64,000 bases of DNA from Ailurus styani (GCA_002007465.1 LNAC01000690.1:342274-406273); one strand, 5' to 3'; positions 1-10,940 are shown, numbered from the stretch's first letter. Notes: generated by a model not told the origin, from the letters alone. Numbers and translations are program-made.

Positions 1-500
1 AAAGTGGGGAGAGATTTACCTAGAAGACAAAAAGTGAGAGGGCGTTCCGGGCCAGGATACACGAGATGGAAGTTCATGGCACGTTCAGGGCATGAATTAT
101 GTTGGCAAGTACCAGGAGATGAAGTCGGACAAAGTAAGATGAAAGTAAGGAGGTGAACCTGGCCCTTACCTGGGCCAGGTAAGTATCTTGGACATTTTCC
201 TAGGCAAAATTTTGAGCAAGTGAAAAATATCAGATTTCTTTTTGATAAGGTCCTTAAGCATAATTGTGTTTGAAGTTGGGGTGGAAAATTGACAGTGTAG
301 ATAAGGAGCCAAGTTAGGAGGTCTCTGTGACAATTCTGAAGAGATGTAGTGCAGACCAGGACTCGGATGGGGAGAGGGGTGGGCTCCAAGGTAGCGTTTC
401 CTGGGAGGTAAAATCGTAGGCTCACAAGGGAGCTGATGGCAAGAGTCAGTACCTGAGTTGGGTGGAACTATTGGCTAGAACAGTCAGGGGATGTGAACGG
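1..500 (+). other. Possible old interspersed repeat fragment
   Basis: The order of short phrases here (a 'ttggacattttcctaggcaa'-like segment, then 'aagttaggaggtctctgtga' and 'gaggtaaaatcgtagg') resembles a widespread ancient mammalian repeat recalled from other genomes, whose class I cannot name with certainty. It is heavily diverged. No open frame of interest and no splice-flanked exon is visible. It could equally be unique sequence. Confidence 0.25.
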
Positions 501-3498
501 GGAGAAGGGCCAGGTTCCCAGGGCTTAGTTGGAGGTTCTGGGGAAGCATCTTCTGGGCAGCTGGAAATCTGGGGCTAGCAGGGAGCGTGTTAGCCAGGGA
601 ATCAGGAAAAACAGTATTTTAACAAGGGCCTGGAGCTCTGGAGGGACAGCTGGGCTGGAGGCGTGATGGAGCAGTGTTTTTAACAGGGGATTGGAAGGTG
701 AAATTTTTCTACCAGGACATGTGTACATGTTTACATCAAAAGAAGATAAGCCGGAGGTCCAGGTGGGTGTGGTTGAGAAAGTGAAAGGGATGGATTGATG
801 CCTTGACAGAGGAAAGTATCTCAAAAAACTGTCTTTAGATTCAGAAATTTCACATTTACTAAAGGCATTAAAAAACCCAACAAACAAACAAACAAAACAC
901 CCCACCAAGAATGTTTCTAAAGTTAGAGTGAGGTTCTAATACACTTTGCTGCTGCAGGTTGCATTTGAATTTAATCTGCTTGGATTGTGGTCTCCTTCCC
1001 ATCATGTCTAACTGATGACTGTAGAGTTGTTGCCCCCCTTCCCCTCCCCCGCTCCCCCCTTTTTTAACTTTCTACACAGCTCAGCATTGATTTATCCTGT
1101 CTCTATAGGGAATGTGCCTCACACTTGGCAGAACCTCAAGGTTGGGAGAAATGGAACGAATAGTAGCTGTGGAGAGGTCTCCACATTACCCTGGGAGAAA
1201 GGCTTTGTGGGAGAGAGAAAGTTGAAAGAGCGTCTTGAGAAAGGGTGTGAGATCTTTAAAGGATGGGTCTGGCCATGGGAAACTAAATGGGAGATTTTTT
1301 TTTTCTTTGTAGTTGAGAGAGACACAGAAAGGCACCAGTGTTTGTTGGCGGGGCGGACGGTGGTGGTGGATGATGGTTATAGTGGGATTGCCGCTCTGTG
1401 TTTGTGGCACTTAGTGTTTTCAAGGGGCTTGCTGACGTGAGTAGCCTCTGGAGGTCCTGGAGAGGAGTTGATAATGTCACCGTGCGTGGAGGGAGTGGAG
1501 AAATGTTGCGTCACTAGGGAGACCTGTTGACTTGAAACAACTTGGATACTAAGAGGCTGAACTTATCTGTGACTCCAGTGACTGTGGCAGGAGGGGCTCT
1601 GCCTGTGGCAAGGGCCATTCCTTTGCCTTCTGAGGCGGTAGCTGAGCTCCCCATTGTTTTCAGTGAGCTCTGACTAAATACTTTCCCTGTAGATATTCCA
1701 ACTAATATGTCATATGAATTATTTGTGTTATCTCTGTGCTGTGAAATTAGAGGCCTTCACCCACAGTGTGGTAAGTAGATTAAAACGAAAGCCTGTTTTT
1801 TATGGTATGGGGGAAACCGGGCAAATATCAGGGAACCATTTTGTGTGTGTTTGATCTGACAGTGGGGAGGCCTTGGGATGCCAGTGTCTTCTAAAATCTG
1901 AAAGCTGAGCTCCGGCTGGAGTTTTCTTCAAAGAGGTTTATATTTTATCCGTTGGCACTTCTGAGGGGGAAGGAGGGTTTGGAGTGGGTGATTTTGTGAT
2001 GATTCTTTTCTTGTTGCTGTTTTTCTTCTCCGTCTTTTTAACTTTGCAGAAAGCCCTTCCAGTTCTACGGTCAGACCCTGTTCAGGACGTTGGTGGCCAA
2101 ACAGTCCCCTTTTGTTAAGCGAGCGTCCTATTTTTGTTTCTCTTGAAAGGTGCCCTTCAGGACAGCAGAGCCTTTATTTGGGCTGTTTAGAATTGAGCCC
2201 TGAGGAAACCTAAACAGAAATCGTTCGAAGCCCAGGCCAAGCGCCTGCTTTGCTAGCGAGGCAAAGCTAACCCCACAAGATGAAATCTAACCAGCTGGTC
2301 ACCTGAGAACCACTGTGGAGAGTTCTTCAGCTTGACTTCTCTTGCTCTGGCCGCCGTCCCGAGAGTGAAAGCCGAGGGTCATGGCCTTTCTGGGCAGAGA
2401 TGCAGGAAGAGAGTTATGGCTCTTGGTGAAGAAGCATAGGTTAGGTTATGTTTTCGGGGATCCTGTGTCAGCATGCAAAACATTGAGGATTAATTTTTAT
2501 TCAATGAATGTATTTTTTTTTTCTTTTTCCAAAGGAAGTAGTATCTATAGCTTTAGCCTACCTCAGATGTTTCTGGATTGCCAGTTCTGCCTCTTTTTCT
2601 TCCACAAATTAGGTAAACTGAGTCATTTGAGAATATTGGGGTATGTATAGGATTTGATTGCTTAGAGGTTGTGCATACAAAGTGATTTTATTTTCTTCTG
2701 TTTGAATAGATATGGGCTTAGCCCCTGTGGTTTGAAACAGAATCTTTTTTCCTTAATCGAACCAAAGATCCTCTGCTTGAGGCCTCAGGCCTCGTTGCAC
2801 ACGTACTGCCTTCTATTGTGGAATTTTTCTGCCCACTTCAGGTATCACCCAGGTCATTCAGGTGGACCGCGGAAGAGTGTTGGTCTTTGTTAGAAAAAGA
2901 AAGACTGGCTGGACAAGTTTGATCCCTAGGGGCGATTTGGAGCCTCTTGAGTGTGAGGTCATCGGTATATTTAAAATCTCAGCTTCCACACAGACTGGTC
3001 AGCGAAGCACTGCCCTTCCTCGTTCACTCCATATTTTCCCCTTTGTGTTTCCAGAGGAGGAGACATGTGTCTCTTGGGGAACCCCAAGCTTCCAGGGAGC
3101 ATCCGTGCGCCTGGCCCCCGTGTATACAGACAACTAAAAAGTGAAGCGTTTTGGAGATAGGCATCATTTTAAGGCTAAAGTCATACATTTTAGAAAGTTG
3201 AGGGCTGGTTCTGTGACAGGGAAGTTGAGCTAAATATGCAGTTCTATTTTAATTTTCACTTTATGCCAAGGCAAAAGCATTGGGAGATAGGCTATAAATG
3301 TATAAGTAAGTCATTGCAAGAATAGCCCTTGCAAAATGCAGATTTAGGAAGGCTAAATATTTTCTCACATACTTTAATGCACACGAATAACTAACCCCTG
3401 ATCCAGTTCTTGAGAAAGGGATGTTGTATAACCACTTAACCTTGATCGCTGTAATGAATAGTACAGAAGTCTGCATAACTGTAACGTAAGTATTTGAT
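501..3498. other. Unique sequence, no gene recognised
   Basis: About 3 kb without a repeat family I recognise. It holds a pyrimidine tract near 1028-1065 and T-runs near 1296-1305 and 2511-2522. The frame at 1015-1440 (+, 141 codons) runs through the pyrimidine tract, has an odd Pro/Phe/Trp-rich composition and no family resemblance, so it is not called as a gene. The part around 2045-2340 is repeat-free and has balanced composition, but nothing identifies it as an exon. Confidence 0.5.
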
Positions 3499-3839
3499 TG
3501 TCTTCGCTCCAGCTACAATAACAAAACACCAGAGACTGGGTAGATTAAGCTACAGAACTTTATTTCCTCCTGGTTCTGGAAAATGGGGAAGTTCTAGACC
3601 CAGGTGCTGGCATATTTGACTCTTGGTGAGGGCCTTCTTCCTGGCTTGCCGACAGGCGGCTTTTTATTATGTCCTCCCGTGGTGGAGAGAGGAAGTTCTT
3701 CTGAGGGCACTAATCCCATCGCAGGGACCCCAACCTCCTGACCTCATTTAAATCTCATCACTTTCCCAAGAGCATCACGTTGGGGCTAAGGGCTTCAATA
3801 TATGAATTTGCAGGGAACATATCCGTGTGGTCCGTAACA
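3499..3839 (-). mobile_element. Solo LTR of an ERVL-MaLR element (MLT1/MST type)
   Basis: Read on the minus strand it begins TG, ends CA and is about 341 bp. The plus-strand left end has 'aacaaaacaccagagactgg', the reverse of the conserved 3' part of MaLR LTRs, followed by the tttatt polyadenylation region. The right half has the expected 'gggcactaatccca', 'cctgacctcattta' and 'ttcaatatatgaattt' blocks. No internal retroviral sequence is attached, so it is a solo LTR left by recombination. It is an old endogenous retrovirus-like relic with no coding capacity. Subfamily assigned from memory only. Confidence 0.75.
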
Positions 3840-3935
3840 TCGGCTGACGCTTAAAGCCTACTAAAAACTTTCAGGGTGGTCGATGGAGCTCTAAAAAGTT
3901 GTTTAAATTTAACTTATTCATTTGTTTGTTTAAAC

Positions 3936-3951
3936 AGAGTCCTATTTTTCT
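3936..3951. repeat. Left target-site duplication of SINE 3952-4162
   Basis: agagtcctatttttct occurs here and again exactly at 4163-4178, directly after the SINE. The 16-bp perfect match shows a relatively recent L1-driven insertion. Confidence 0.9.
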
Positions 3952-4162
3952 TTTTCTTTCTTTTTTTTTTTAAGATTTTATTTATTTATTTGACAGAAAG
4001 AGATCAGATCACAAGTAGACTGAGAGGCAAGCAGAGAGAGAGAGGAGGAAGCAGGCTCCTTGCCGAGCAGGGAGCCCGATGCGGGCCTCAATCCCAGGAC
4101 CCTGAGATTATGACCTGAGCTGAAGGCAGAGGCTTTAACCCACTGAGCCACCCAGGCGCCCC
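3952..4162 (-). mobile_element. CAN-SINE (tRNA-Lys derived), nearly full length
   Basis: Plus strand shows a poly(T) run, then 'aagattttatttatttattt', the reversed A-rich tail, and ends with 'gagccacccaggcgcccc', the reversed tRNA-like head. It carries the caniform-type body (reversed 'cacaagtagactgagaggca') and perfect 16-bp target-site duplications. It is non-autonomous, mobilised by L1, with an internal Pol III promoter in the tRNA-like head. The frame at 3876-4118 is only this SINE read in a chance frame. Confidence 0.97.
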
Positions 4163-4178
4163 AGAGTCCTATTTTTCT

Positions 4179-4779
4179 ATGTATGTTTTATCTTAGGCAT
4201 GTCTGTGTCTCATCCTATTCCAGTACTGTTTGAAAGCTACAGTAGTAAAACCCAAGGTAATTAAGGCTATGGTATCATTGTTTTAAATTAGTGTGTGTGA
4301 TTTTTTTTTTTGTAATTCAACAAGTTCCTTCATATTCTGCATAATTGGATCACATTTTAATTTTGTAGCAAATAAAGATCTATTTTACATTTCTATTAGA
4401 AAGACAAGCCCCTGTGGCTAGGTCTGAATTAGAATGTTTGCTGTTGGTTGTACTGAAAGCAGTGAGACTTTCAGAGTTGATTCAGCTTCTAAAAAACTCA
4501 TCTATGAATCTTTTGGGTAAGGAAAGATTCTTTGATTTAAAGGTGTACACAAGCATGGAGTTCATGTAAAAGGCAAACATAGAGACAACAAGAAAATGAA
4601 ATACATAGGCATTAAATGCAAGCAAAGAATAACTAAATCATGGATTATCCAGTATGGTATATACTCCAAAAACACATCAGTCTTTGACTCAAGCACATCT
4701 GTTTGTGAATACATTTTATTATCTGTATGTTAATGCCCTGGGAGTTTGCGTGGAGCACAGTAATGAAGATCTCAAACCA
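4179..4779. other. AT-rich unique sequence
   Basis: About 600 bp with no recognisable gene or repeat family. A T-run sits at 4301-4311. Confidence 0.4.
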
Positions 4780-4905
4780 GAGAGTGCACTGGACATGTAA
4801 TTAAGAGGCCTAGGTTCTGATCCCAGAACATTAATTTTGTAAGTGGCTTTGAGCAACTGACTGTCCCCCAACCCTTACCCCCTGCCTCACCTTCTTCAGG
4901 TGAAC
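4780..4905 (+). mobile_element. MIR fragment
   Basis: The order 'taattaagaggcctaggttc', 'gatccca', 'taagtggctttgagcaactg', 'cctcaccttcttcagg' follows the MIR core (tRNA-like head, then the 'tgtgaccttgggcaag' and 'cctcagtttcctcatc' segments) with strong divergence. Confidence 0.6.
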
Positions 4906-5032
4906 TCCAGGTGGAGCTCAGGAACACACTGAGCTACAAGTTCCTGCCATCTCTGTCATTCTGTGACCTTGAGACAGAGACCCAACTTTTTTAAGGATCC
5001 AGCATACACTTTCCTTATTGTTTCTACCATTT

Positions 5033-5495
5033 TTAAAAGTTGAGGTATAATTGACATTCATAAAATTCACCCTTCTTAACATGACCCCATGTTGCAGATA
5101 AGAAGACTGAGGCCTAGAGGAGCCAGTACAATTCAATGATTTTTAGTTAACTTAACAGAGTTGTGTAACCACCATCACAATCTAGTTATAAAATGTTTCT
5201 GTCTCCTGAGGAAGAGCCCTCATGCCCATTTGCTGTTACTGCCCCTTCCCACTCCCAGTCTAAGACCACCATTAATCTACTTTCTCTCTGCAGATTTGCC
5301 TTTTCTGGACATTTGCTTAAATAAATCATATAGTATGTGGTCTTTTGTATCTGTCCTCTTTCATTAGCGTCATGTTTTTGAGGTTCATTGATGTTGTAGC
5401 AGATGTTGATACCTCGGTCCTTTTTATAGCTCAATACTATTCCATTGTAGGGATATACCTCATTTTGTTTTTCCAGTCATCAGGTGACGGAATAG
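5033..5495 (+). mobile_element. L1 3' UTR fragment (L1M type)
   Basis: Characteristic blocks occur in order: 'gttgaggtataattgacatt', 'aattcaatgatttttagtta', 'gtaaccaccatcacaatcta', 'attaatctactttctctctg', 'ttgccttttctggacatttg', 'actattccattgtagggata'. These match the untranslated 3' region of old mammalian L1s. The element is 5'-truncated with no ORF. It is interrupted at 5081-5127 by a 47-nt segment foreign to L1 (separate entry). Confidence 0.85.
5081..5127 (+). repeat. 47-nt templated insertion inside L1, copy of 7679-7725
   Basis: Between the L1 blocks 'aattcacccttcttaac' and 'acaattcaatg' lies a 47-nt segment matching 7679-7725 at 44 of 47 positions (differences a/g, g/a, c/t). The matching region lies within a longer MIR at 7590-7725, so the MIR is the likely donor. 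Both copies share deviations from the usual MIR sequence (such as 'catgttgcag' for 'cattttacag'), which argues for local copying over two independent MIRs. Confidence 0.8.
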
Positions 5496-7144
5496 AGTAA
5501 GTGATTTCTCTCTTTTAGTTTTTCCCTATGGGGCACTTCTCACAGTAGCCTACTCCATATGGGGAAAGAGTAGGTCTCTTTTAGAGAAATGCTAATTCTT
5601 TATCTCATGCCTTCCTTTGTAGAGAAGGCTGGAGTCTTGTGTTTGAAACCATTGGAACCTCCCAAGTTAGTGGAGCTTCTGGGTCAGTGAACACATGATT
5701 AGGCAGTGTGTAGTAACTATCAGCAAATGTGAAAGCACATTTGATACAGAACTAACATAAACGTGAGGTATCTCCCTGAGGGAACGTGACTCAAGAACTT
5801 TTCCAGTGATGGCCTGCTTGTAGTTTTACATTTGTTTTATGCATCTGGTGGTGAAATACTTGGAAGCAAGAGTGGAGTACTGGCTGTTACCCTGACTTGA
5901 TAGTGTCACTTTCAGCATTTTCCTCTGGAAGTCTTTAGAACCATTATGTACAACAACAAATCCAGAGAGGGAAATACTTGCAGAGAAATTTGTGCTTTGC
6001 TTTTCAGCTTTGAATCAAAAAGACTACTAAATATAATTGCAAAGAAAAGGTAGGTAGAAGGAGGAGAGGACCGTTTAAGTGTTCAGGCTGTTGACTTCTT
6101 AAAAGAGACACCATAGGCTAGATGACTCTAGAAATTTCGATATTTGCTGTTCTTTTTGCGTTGGGAGTGAAGATAGGAGGTGCATTTCCATTTGGTAAGT
6201 TCCTAGCTAATGGAGGGTAGCAGCTTAGTATTCTCGATGCTCCTCACATGGCTCTCCAGTTTAGAGTTTACTCTGGAAATGTGGTTAACCTACAATATGT
6301 TTCCATCTTCACCTGCTCCCAGGTCCATTCAATTTCCTGGAATCTGTCCTCGGCTAGTGTGTTCCGTAGACTGAAGGAGAAAGGCTACTCCATTTGCCTT
6401 CCTCGTCTCCGTGTGGTTAATGTATTTTGTAACCACACTCTGTTGTACATTTCGGAAAAGGTTGGGATCACAGGAAATGTGTGTGTGCGTGTATATGTAC
6501 ATACATGTCTGTACATACACATATACATATATTCTTCCAACAAAAATTCTTCCACACGCATGTATTCTTCCAGCTGCATCATAGGGGTGGACCTACAAAA
6601 GCCAGCAACTTGACTCAGTTTTATTTAGCATCCACATTGTAAGCAGCATCAGTGATATCTTTTGGAATTTAGATGTTAAACTGTTTCCAATTCTCAGTGA
6701 GGGAAGTGATGTTTAGAGCATCATGCCCTGCCTGCCTCTTGGGTCCTGGGAAAGCTTTGCCTTTGGGGTTGGGGTTGAATCCATATGCTAGGTTATTGTA
6801 CAGAAAGATAAACTAGGACATTGTGTAGTAAACCCCAGACACTCCCTTATACAGAGCCTCAGATATGGGAACTGTGGGCAGAGAGGACAGCCCAGGACTC
6901 TGTGTGTCCAGGCCTTCCAGAGAATGAGCGAGCAGCATCCAGACATGACCACATTCTCAGCCTTCCCTCCTGTCACTTTAAAGAGGGAATGTTTTCCTTC
7001 TTTCAGTCAGGAAGAAACCAGTTTGGAAAAAAGTGTCCTGTCTCTTTTTGGGGGGATATGACTGGGCAGGGAAGGCCAGCTTTCCTTACTTGGAACTGTG
7101 TTACAGTATTGTCATGTTGATCATTTCTAGGATTATTTACATAT
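5496..7144. other. Unique sequence with an alternating purine-pyrimidine tract
   Basis: No gene recognised. Around 6477-6535 there is an imperfect gt/ac/at tract (gtgtgtgtgcgtgtatatg followed by tacatacatg-type runs), which accounts for the odd open frames on both strands there. A 7-bp inverted repeat, cctactc 5549-5555 with gagtagg 5568-5574, encloses a 12-nt loop and is probably chance. Confidence 0.4.
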
Positions 7145-7285
7145 GAGTCTCTGTCTAACTTGTGAGATCCTTGAAGATGGGATGCAGTGGAGTAAGTTTT
7201 GTGTTTTACAGGAAACTCAGCACAGTGGTTTGCAGACAACAAGCACTCAGACATAGTTTTGTGAATGAGTAGATGACGAATAAAT
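7145..7285 (+). mobile_element. L2 LINE 3' end fragment
   Basis: 'gtctaacttgtgagatcctt', 'gaagatgggatgcagtgg' and the terminal 'gtgaatgagtagatgacg' follow the L2 3' end ('gagctccttgagggcaggga' to 'tgaatgaatga'). About 140 bp, much diverged. Confidence 0.55.
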
Positions 7286-7589
7286 ACTTTCTATAGCAAA
7301 CAGGATTTGTGACTCTGTTAGTATTCACAATAGTGCCTAGCACTGTTGCTGGGTGCCAAAGAGAGAAATAAAAGACAGAGTCCCTGGCTCTTTCCCTGTG
7401 TACCTCCCCTGCTCCCCCCTTCCTTTCTTGCACAACCATGTATTCTGGTCCCATGCTTGCCAGGACCTGTGCTAGGGTGTGAGGTTAACGAAATAATAAA
7501 ATAGTATGTGTATCTCCGATGAGTTTACAAGAACAGTTATCCTGGAATATGAGATACGATTTGATAGGAGTTCACAGTAGTTAGAAGCT

Positions 7590-7725
7590 CCTGCTTATTG
7601 AACATTTATTCTGTTCCAGGCACTAGGCATACTGAGCTCATTTTTAAAATTCTCTCGCAGCCCTAGGAGGTAAGAGTTATGACCCCATGTTGCAGATGAG
7701 AAGACTGAGGCCTAGAAGAGTCAGT
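7590..7725 (-). mobile_element. MIR fragment, donor of the patch at 5081
   Basis: On the plus strand the order is 'ttattgaacatttattctgt', 'tccaggcactaggcat', 'gcagccctaggaggtaagag', 'gcagatgagaagactgagg', which is the reverse complement of MIR. Positions 7679-7725 recur at 5081-5127 inside an L1 with 3 mismatches. Confidence 0.75.
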
Positions 7726-9024
7726 CAGGGTCCGGAACATCATATCACACCAAACACCACAGCCCCCCGCTCCCCGCCCCAAACCAAGACAAATGTGTCT
7801 ACCCAACTGCCCTGGGGGCCCTTCCCATCTCTGTTTGTGCTCCTCTCCATCTGCGGAGGCGGGAGGCTGTACTAGGCAGAGGCAGCTCCTGGGAGTTGTG
7901 TAGTGTTCAGCCAAGTCAGCTGACCATGGCTGCCCCTGGAGATTGGCCTTTTTTTTTTTTTTTTTTTAACTTTCTCTTGCCTTCTGGCTGTTCCCGTGGC
8001 AGCTTCTTTATCCTTCCGGTTGCAGGTTTTCCTTTCATTCCTTAGGTATCCTGTTGCCCTTTCTAGGCCTGAGATGGTCATGCCAGAGAAATCCTTGAGA
8101 TTGAAAGGTCTTCCTTACCGGCTTAGCTGACTTCCGGCCGACCAGACAAAGTGAAACTCCAGTCTTGCTGGAGGAACTCCTGCGTGCAATTCTGACAAGT
8201 AACTTTAACCGATTGTTGAAAGCAACCTGTGCTTGCAGCTTGGCAGATGTATGTGCTGTGCATGATGAGTATTAAAGATGTGGATTTGACCACATGGCAG
8301 AGCCCGTGAACACGAGGTCGGCACATCCCCAGAACCTCCCCAGCTCCTCTGGTGCTTCGTAGTTCTAACAGGAACTGCCAGCGGAGAAGTTGCTGAACTT
8401 GGCATTGGCTGGGGCATGGTTTTATTGAGCTAGACTCTTGTGGGCCTGCTGCCCCTTTCAGGAGACCGTCCCCCCCAGGGAGAGTCATAATGATTGCCAT
8501 GGACCCTTCTCTGTTCATTGCTTCTTTGCAAGAAGTGGGGAAACTCCAACGTCATAAAAGTTAGTAAGCCTTGCCTGGGCCCACATGTGACATGTTGATA
8601 TTTTGGGGCAGGGTTTGGCCCAGTGTAGGGCAAACAACATGAGAACAGCCACGGTGCCGACCAGCACACTGAAGTTTTTAGATTGAAAAGCCTGAACAGA
8701 ATGTTCAGCTGGAGCTGGGGACATATTCCTTTCCTATTTTATCTCTGCCATAAGCCTCGGGGCTGATTGGAAAACACACCCACTGCAGGATTTGGATAGC
8801 CAGGATTTTATGTTTATTTCTTAGACCTGCTCACGCACGGTCTCTCTCCCTCTCTTCCTCCCACCCTCCCTCCCTCCCTTCCTCCTTTCCTCTCTCTCCA
8901 GCTCTTTTGGGTGGAAATCTGAAAGCTGCTCATCATATTACTGGTGAGGAAGTATTCTTTCTCTTTATAGAACAGTGCCAACTTCTCTGACATTGACACT
9001 AGGACCCAAGTGATTTTTGCAAAT
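7726..9024. other. Unique sequence with homopolymer and C/T tracts
   Basis: No gene or family recognised. T-run at 7949-7967 and a C/T-rich low-complexity tract at about 8836-8899 (ctccctcc-type). The minus-strand frame at 8123-8518 (131 codons) shows no domain. Confidence 0.4.
8836..8899. repeat. Polypyrimidine (CTCC/CCTT)n low-complexity tract
   Basis: About 64 bp of almost pure C and T on the plus strand, including ccctccctccctcccttcc. Such tracts can form H-DNA and vary in length. Confidence 0.8.
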
Positions 9025-9260
9025 GCAAATCTAATATGTCTCTTCCTTGCTTAAACCCTTCATTGAATTCTTATCACTCTTGGAATAAAACCAACCCCTT
9101 TAACGTAGCCTAAATTGGCCCTTGTCTAGCTTTCCAGCCTTATCTTTTACCTGTCCTCCTGGTGGTTATGTGCATCCTCTGTCCTCTAGCCCTACTGGTG
9201 CTCAAACACTCTGTGCTTCCTCTGCATCTCCACATGCTTTCCCTTACACCTGTGTTCTAG
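9025..9260 (+). mobile_element. L2 LINE fragment, upstream part
   Basis: 'cttccttgcttaaacccttc', 'taacgtagcctaaattggcc' and 'ctagctttccagccttatct' correspond to the L2 segment that precedes the 3' end. It continues at 9406 after an inverted L2-like piece. Confidence 0.65.
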
Positions 9261-9261
9261 C

Positions 9262-9403
9262 TACTCGATTCAGTCATTCATTCACCCATTCACTCATTCA
9301 TTATTGACGGAGCACCTCCTGGGTGTCAGCTACTGTTCTGAATCCTAGGGATACAATTGTGCACAGAGAGACAAGTCCCTGTTGTCCCAGGGAGTTTACA
9401 GTC
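9262..9403 (-). mobile_element. L2 LINE 3' end in opposite orientation
   Basis: 'cattcactcattcattattg', 'gagcacctcctgggtgtcag', 'gttctgaatcctagggatac', 'cccagggagtttacagt' is the reverse complement of the L2 3' end. It lies between two forward L2 pieces, so it was either inserted there or arose by inversion. Confidence 0.65.
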
Positions 9404-9405
9404 CT

Positions 9406-9635
9406 TACTTGCTAATCCTGTTCATCTGACAGATCTCAGCTTGGATTTTCTTCTTCCTGGAAGCTTTCCCTGACCTCCCTCCTCTGGGTTAGACACCTTC
9501 CTTTGCCTTCTGGAACTCCCATATTTCTACTGTCACAGCACTTATAATTCACCGGGATTCAGCATTTGGGGCTCTTAAAGAGCAGGAATATTCCTCGGCC
9601 AGCCTGGCACGTAGTGGGTGCTCAGTTAAGACCTG
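9406..9635 (+). mobile_element. L2 LINE fragment, 3' part
   Basis: 'tcttcttcctggaagctttc', 'cctgacctccctcctctgg', 'gtcacagcacttataatt' and 'gcctggcacgtagtgggtgc' match the L2 3' region in order and continue the piece ending at 9260. Confidence 0.7.
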
Positions 9636-9799
9636 TTAAAGATCGCATGACGGTGCATTTGACACGGAACGCCTTAGTGAAAAAAATACATTCTGTGTGC
9701 AGTCATTTCAAACAAAACCCATTCTCCACATCTTCAGCAGCTTTGCAGTGGCCTTTGACCAATAGGAGGCACTGAGTGTGCACATGATAAGTTTACTGT

Positions 9800-10195
9800 C
9801 AGTCACATCGTTGCTTCTTTATAGGTAATTTGTCTTCCTGGTTGCTTTTAAGATTCTCTGTTTCTCTGGTGTTCTGCAGGGTCACTATGATATGTTTAGG
9901 TGTGGATTTATGTATTCATTCTGCTCAGGATTTGGTGTGCTTATTCATTCTGATAACTCATACTTCCCTTTTATTCTGGAAAATTCTCTGATGTTGTCTT
10001 TTAATCTCTTTCTGAAGCTCCTTTCGGATATATGAGTGATCTTCTCATTATATTTTCTATTTCTCTTCTCTGTTATAGCTGTTCTGTCTGTTTCTCTGTG
10101 TTCAGCATCCTGGACGATTTCTTCATTTTTTTCTTTGAGTTCACTCACTAGTCTTCTCCATCTAATTTTCTCTATAAACTGCCCATTGAATTTGT
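9800..10195 (+). mobile_element. L1M-type LINE 3' region, first part
   Basis: 'ggtgtggatttatgtattca', 'tctggaaaattctctgatg' and 'cagcatcctggacgatttct' resemble the long untranslated 3' region of old L1M elements. The minus-strand open frame at 9945-10289, rich in Glu/Lys/Arg and coiled-coil-like, lies antisense in this T-rich repeat and crosses into the next repeat, so it is not a gene. Confidence 0.55.
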
Positions 10196-10440
10196 TAAAA
10201 TACTGGTTTAATATACACGCAATGCAGTAGTGATGCTTTCCATGTGAACACACTTGTGAAACCATCACCCCGATCAAGATAGAGGACATCGCCTGTTCCT
10301 CCGAACAGTCCTTCCCTGGTGATAGCCTCCCAGAGCTAAATACTCTCTGACTCTCGTCATCATGGACTAGTCTTGCCTCTTATTGAATTTCATATGAATA
10401 GAAACATACTAAATACATTCTTTTGTGTCACATTCTTAAT
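10196..10440 (+). mobile_element. Second L1 3' UTR fragment nested in the L1M
   Basis: 'gtgaaaccatcaccccgatc', 'aagatagaggacatcgcctg', 'catcatggactagtcttgcc' and 'ttgaatttcatatgaataga' are typical L1 3' UTR blocks of a different subfamily from the flanks. The flanking L1M-like sequence resumes after about 10441, so this copy appears to have inserted into the older one. Confidence 0.65.
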
Positions 10441-10770
10441 TTTAAATGATTACTATTTCTCTTTTATAGAATTTTTTTCCAAATTTGTGTATTTTTTTCC
10501 ATAGCATTCTGATACTTCCCTTATTTATCCTTATTTCTTCATTTTAATCTCTTTAATAATTTTAGAGTTGCTTATTTTATAGAACCTTCCATAATATTCT
10601 ATTATGTCAAGTTCTTATGGTGCTGATTTTTTGTTATTTGTACCCTATTATAGTGGATCTTTTCCTTATGTGACCCTAATTTTTGACTGCAAATTTGTCT
10701 TCATCGGGATTGTTTTTCCCCAGGGAAACCTGTATATCTTGAGTTTGGAGGTGCCCCCATCCTGCAGCAT
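10441..10770 (+). mobile_element. L1M-type LINE 3' region, second part
   Basis: T-rich sequence including 'tactatttctcttttataga' and 'cttatttatccttatttctt' fits the continuation of the L1M-like 3' region begun at 9800. Strongly diverged; assignment is tentative. Confidence 0.4.
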
Positions 10771-10880
10771 AAATACATAACCTGGATACATTTGCACATT
10801 ACATAGGTTCAGGTTTCAACCTCCTGGAGGAGACTTTTTTTTTCTCCTTATCTGGAATTCTAGGTAGATGACAAGTTTTG

Positions 10881-10940
10881 TTTCTCTCTCTCTCTCTCTC
10901 TGTCTCTGTCTCTGTCTCTGTTTTGTTTTGTTTTGTTTCT
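10881..10940. repeat. Compound simple repeat (TC)n-(TGTCTC)n-(TTTTG)n
   Basis: tctctctctc is followed by three tgtctc units and then three ttttg units. This explains the Arg/Glu/Thr-rich minus-strand frames nearby. Confidence 0.9.

Noticed and set aside
1015..1440. Plus-strand 141-codon frame
   Set aside because: It includes a polypyrimidine tract, has no recognisable domain, and overlaps open frames on the other strand.
3499..3839. Possible intact endogenous retrovirus next to the LTR
   Set aside because: Only LTR sequence is present; no gag, pol or env-like frame adjoins it. The same applies to the LTR at 41289-41761.
5549..5574. Perfect 7-bp inverted repeat that could form a hairpin
   Set aside because: Too short and common by chance in 64 kb; no run of T or other terminator or microRNA-like features.
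9945..10289. Minus-strand 114-codon frame with coiled-coil-like Glu/Lys/Arg composition
   Set aside because: It is antisense through two different L1 3' regions and crosses their junction. The composition reflects T-rich plus-strand DNA.
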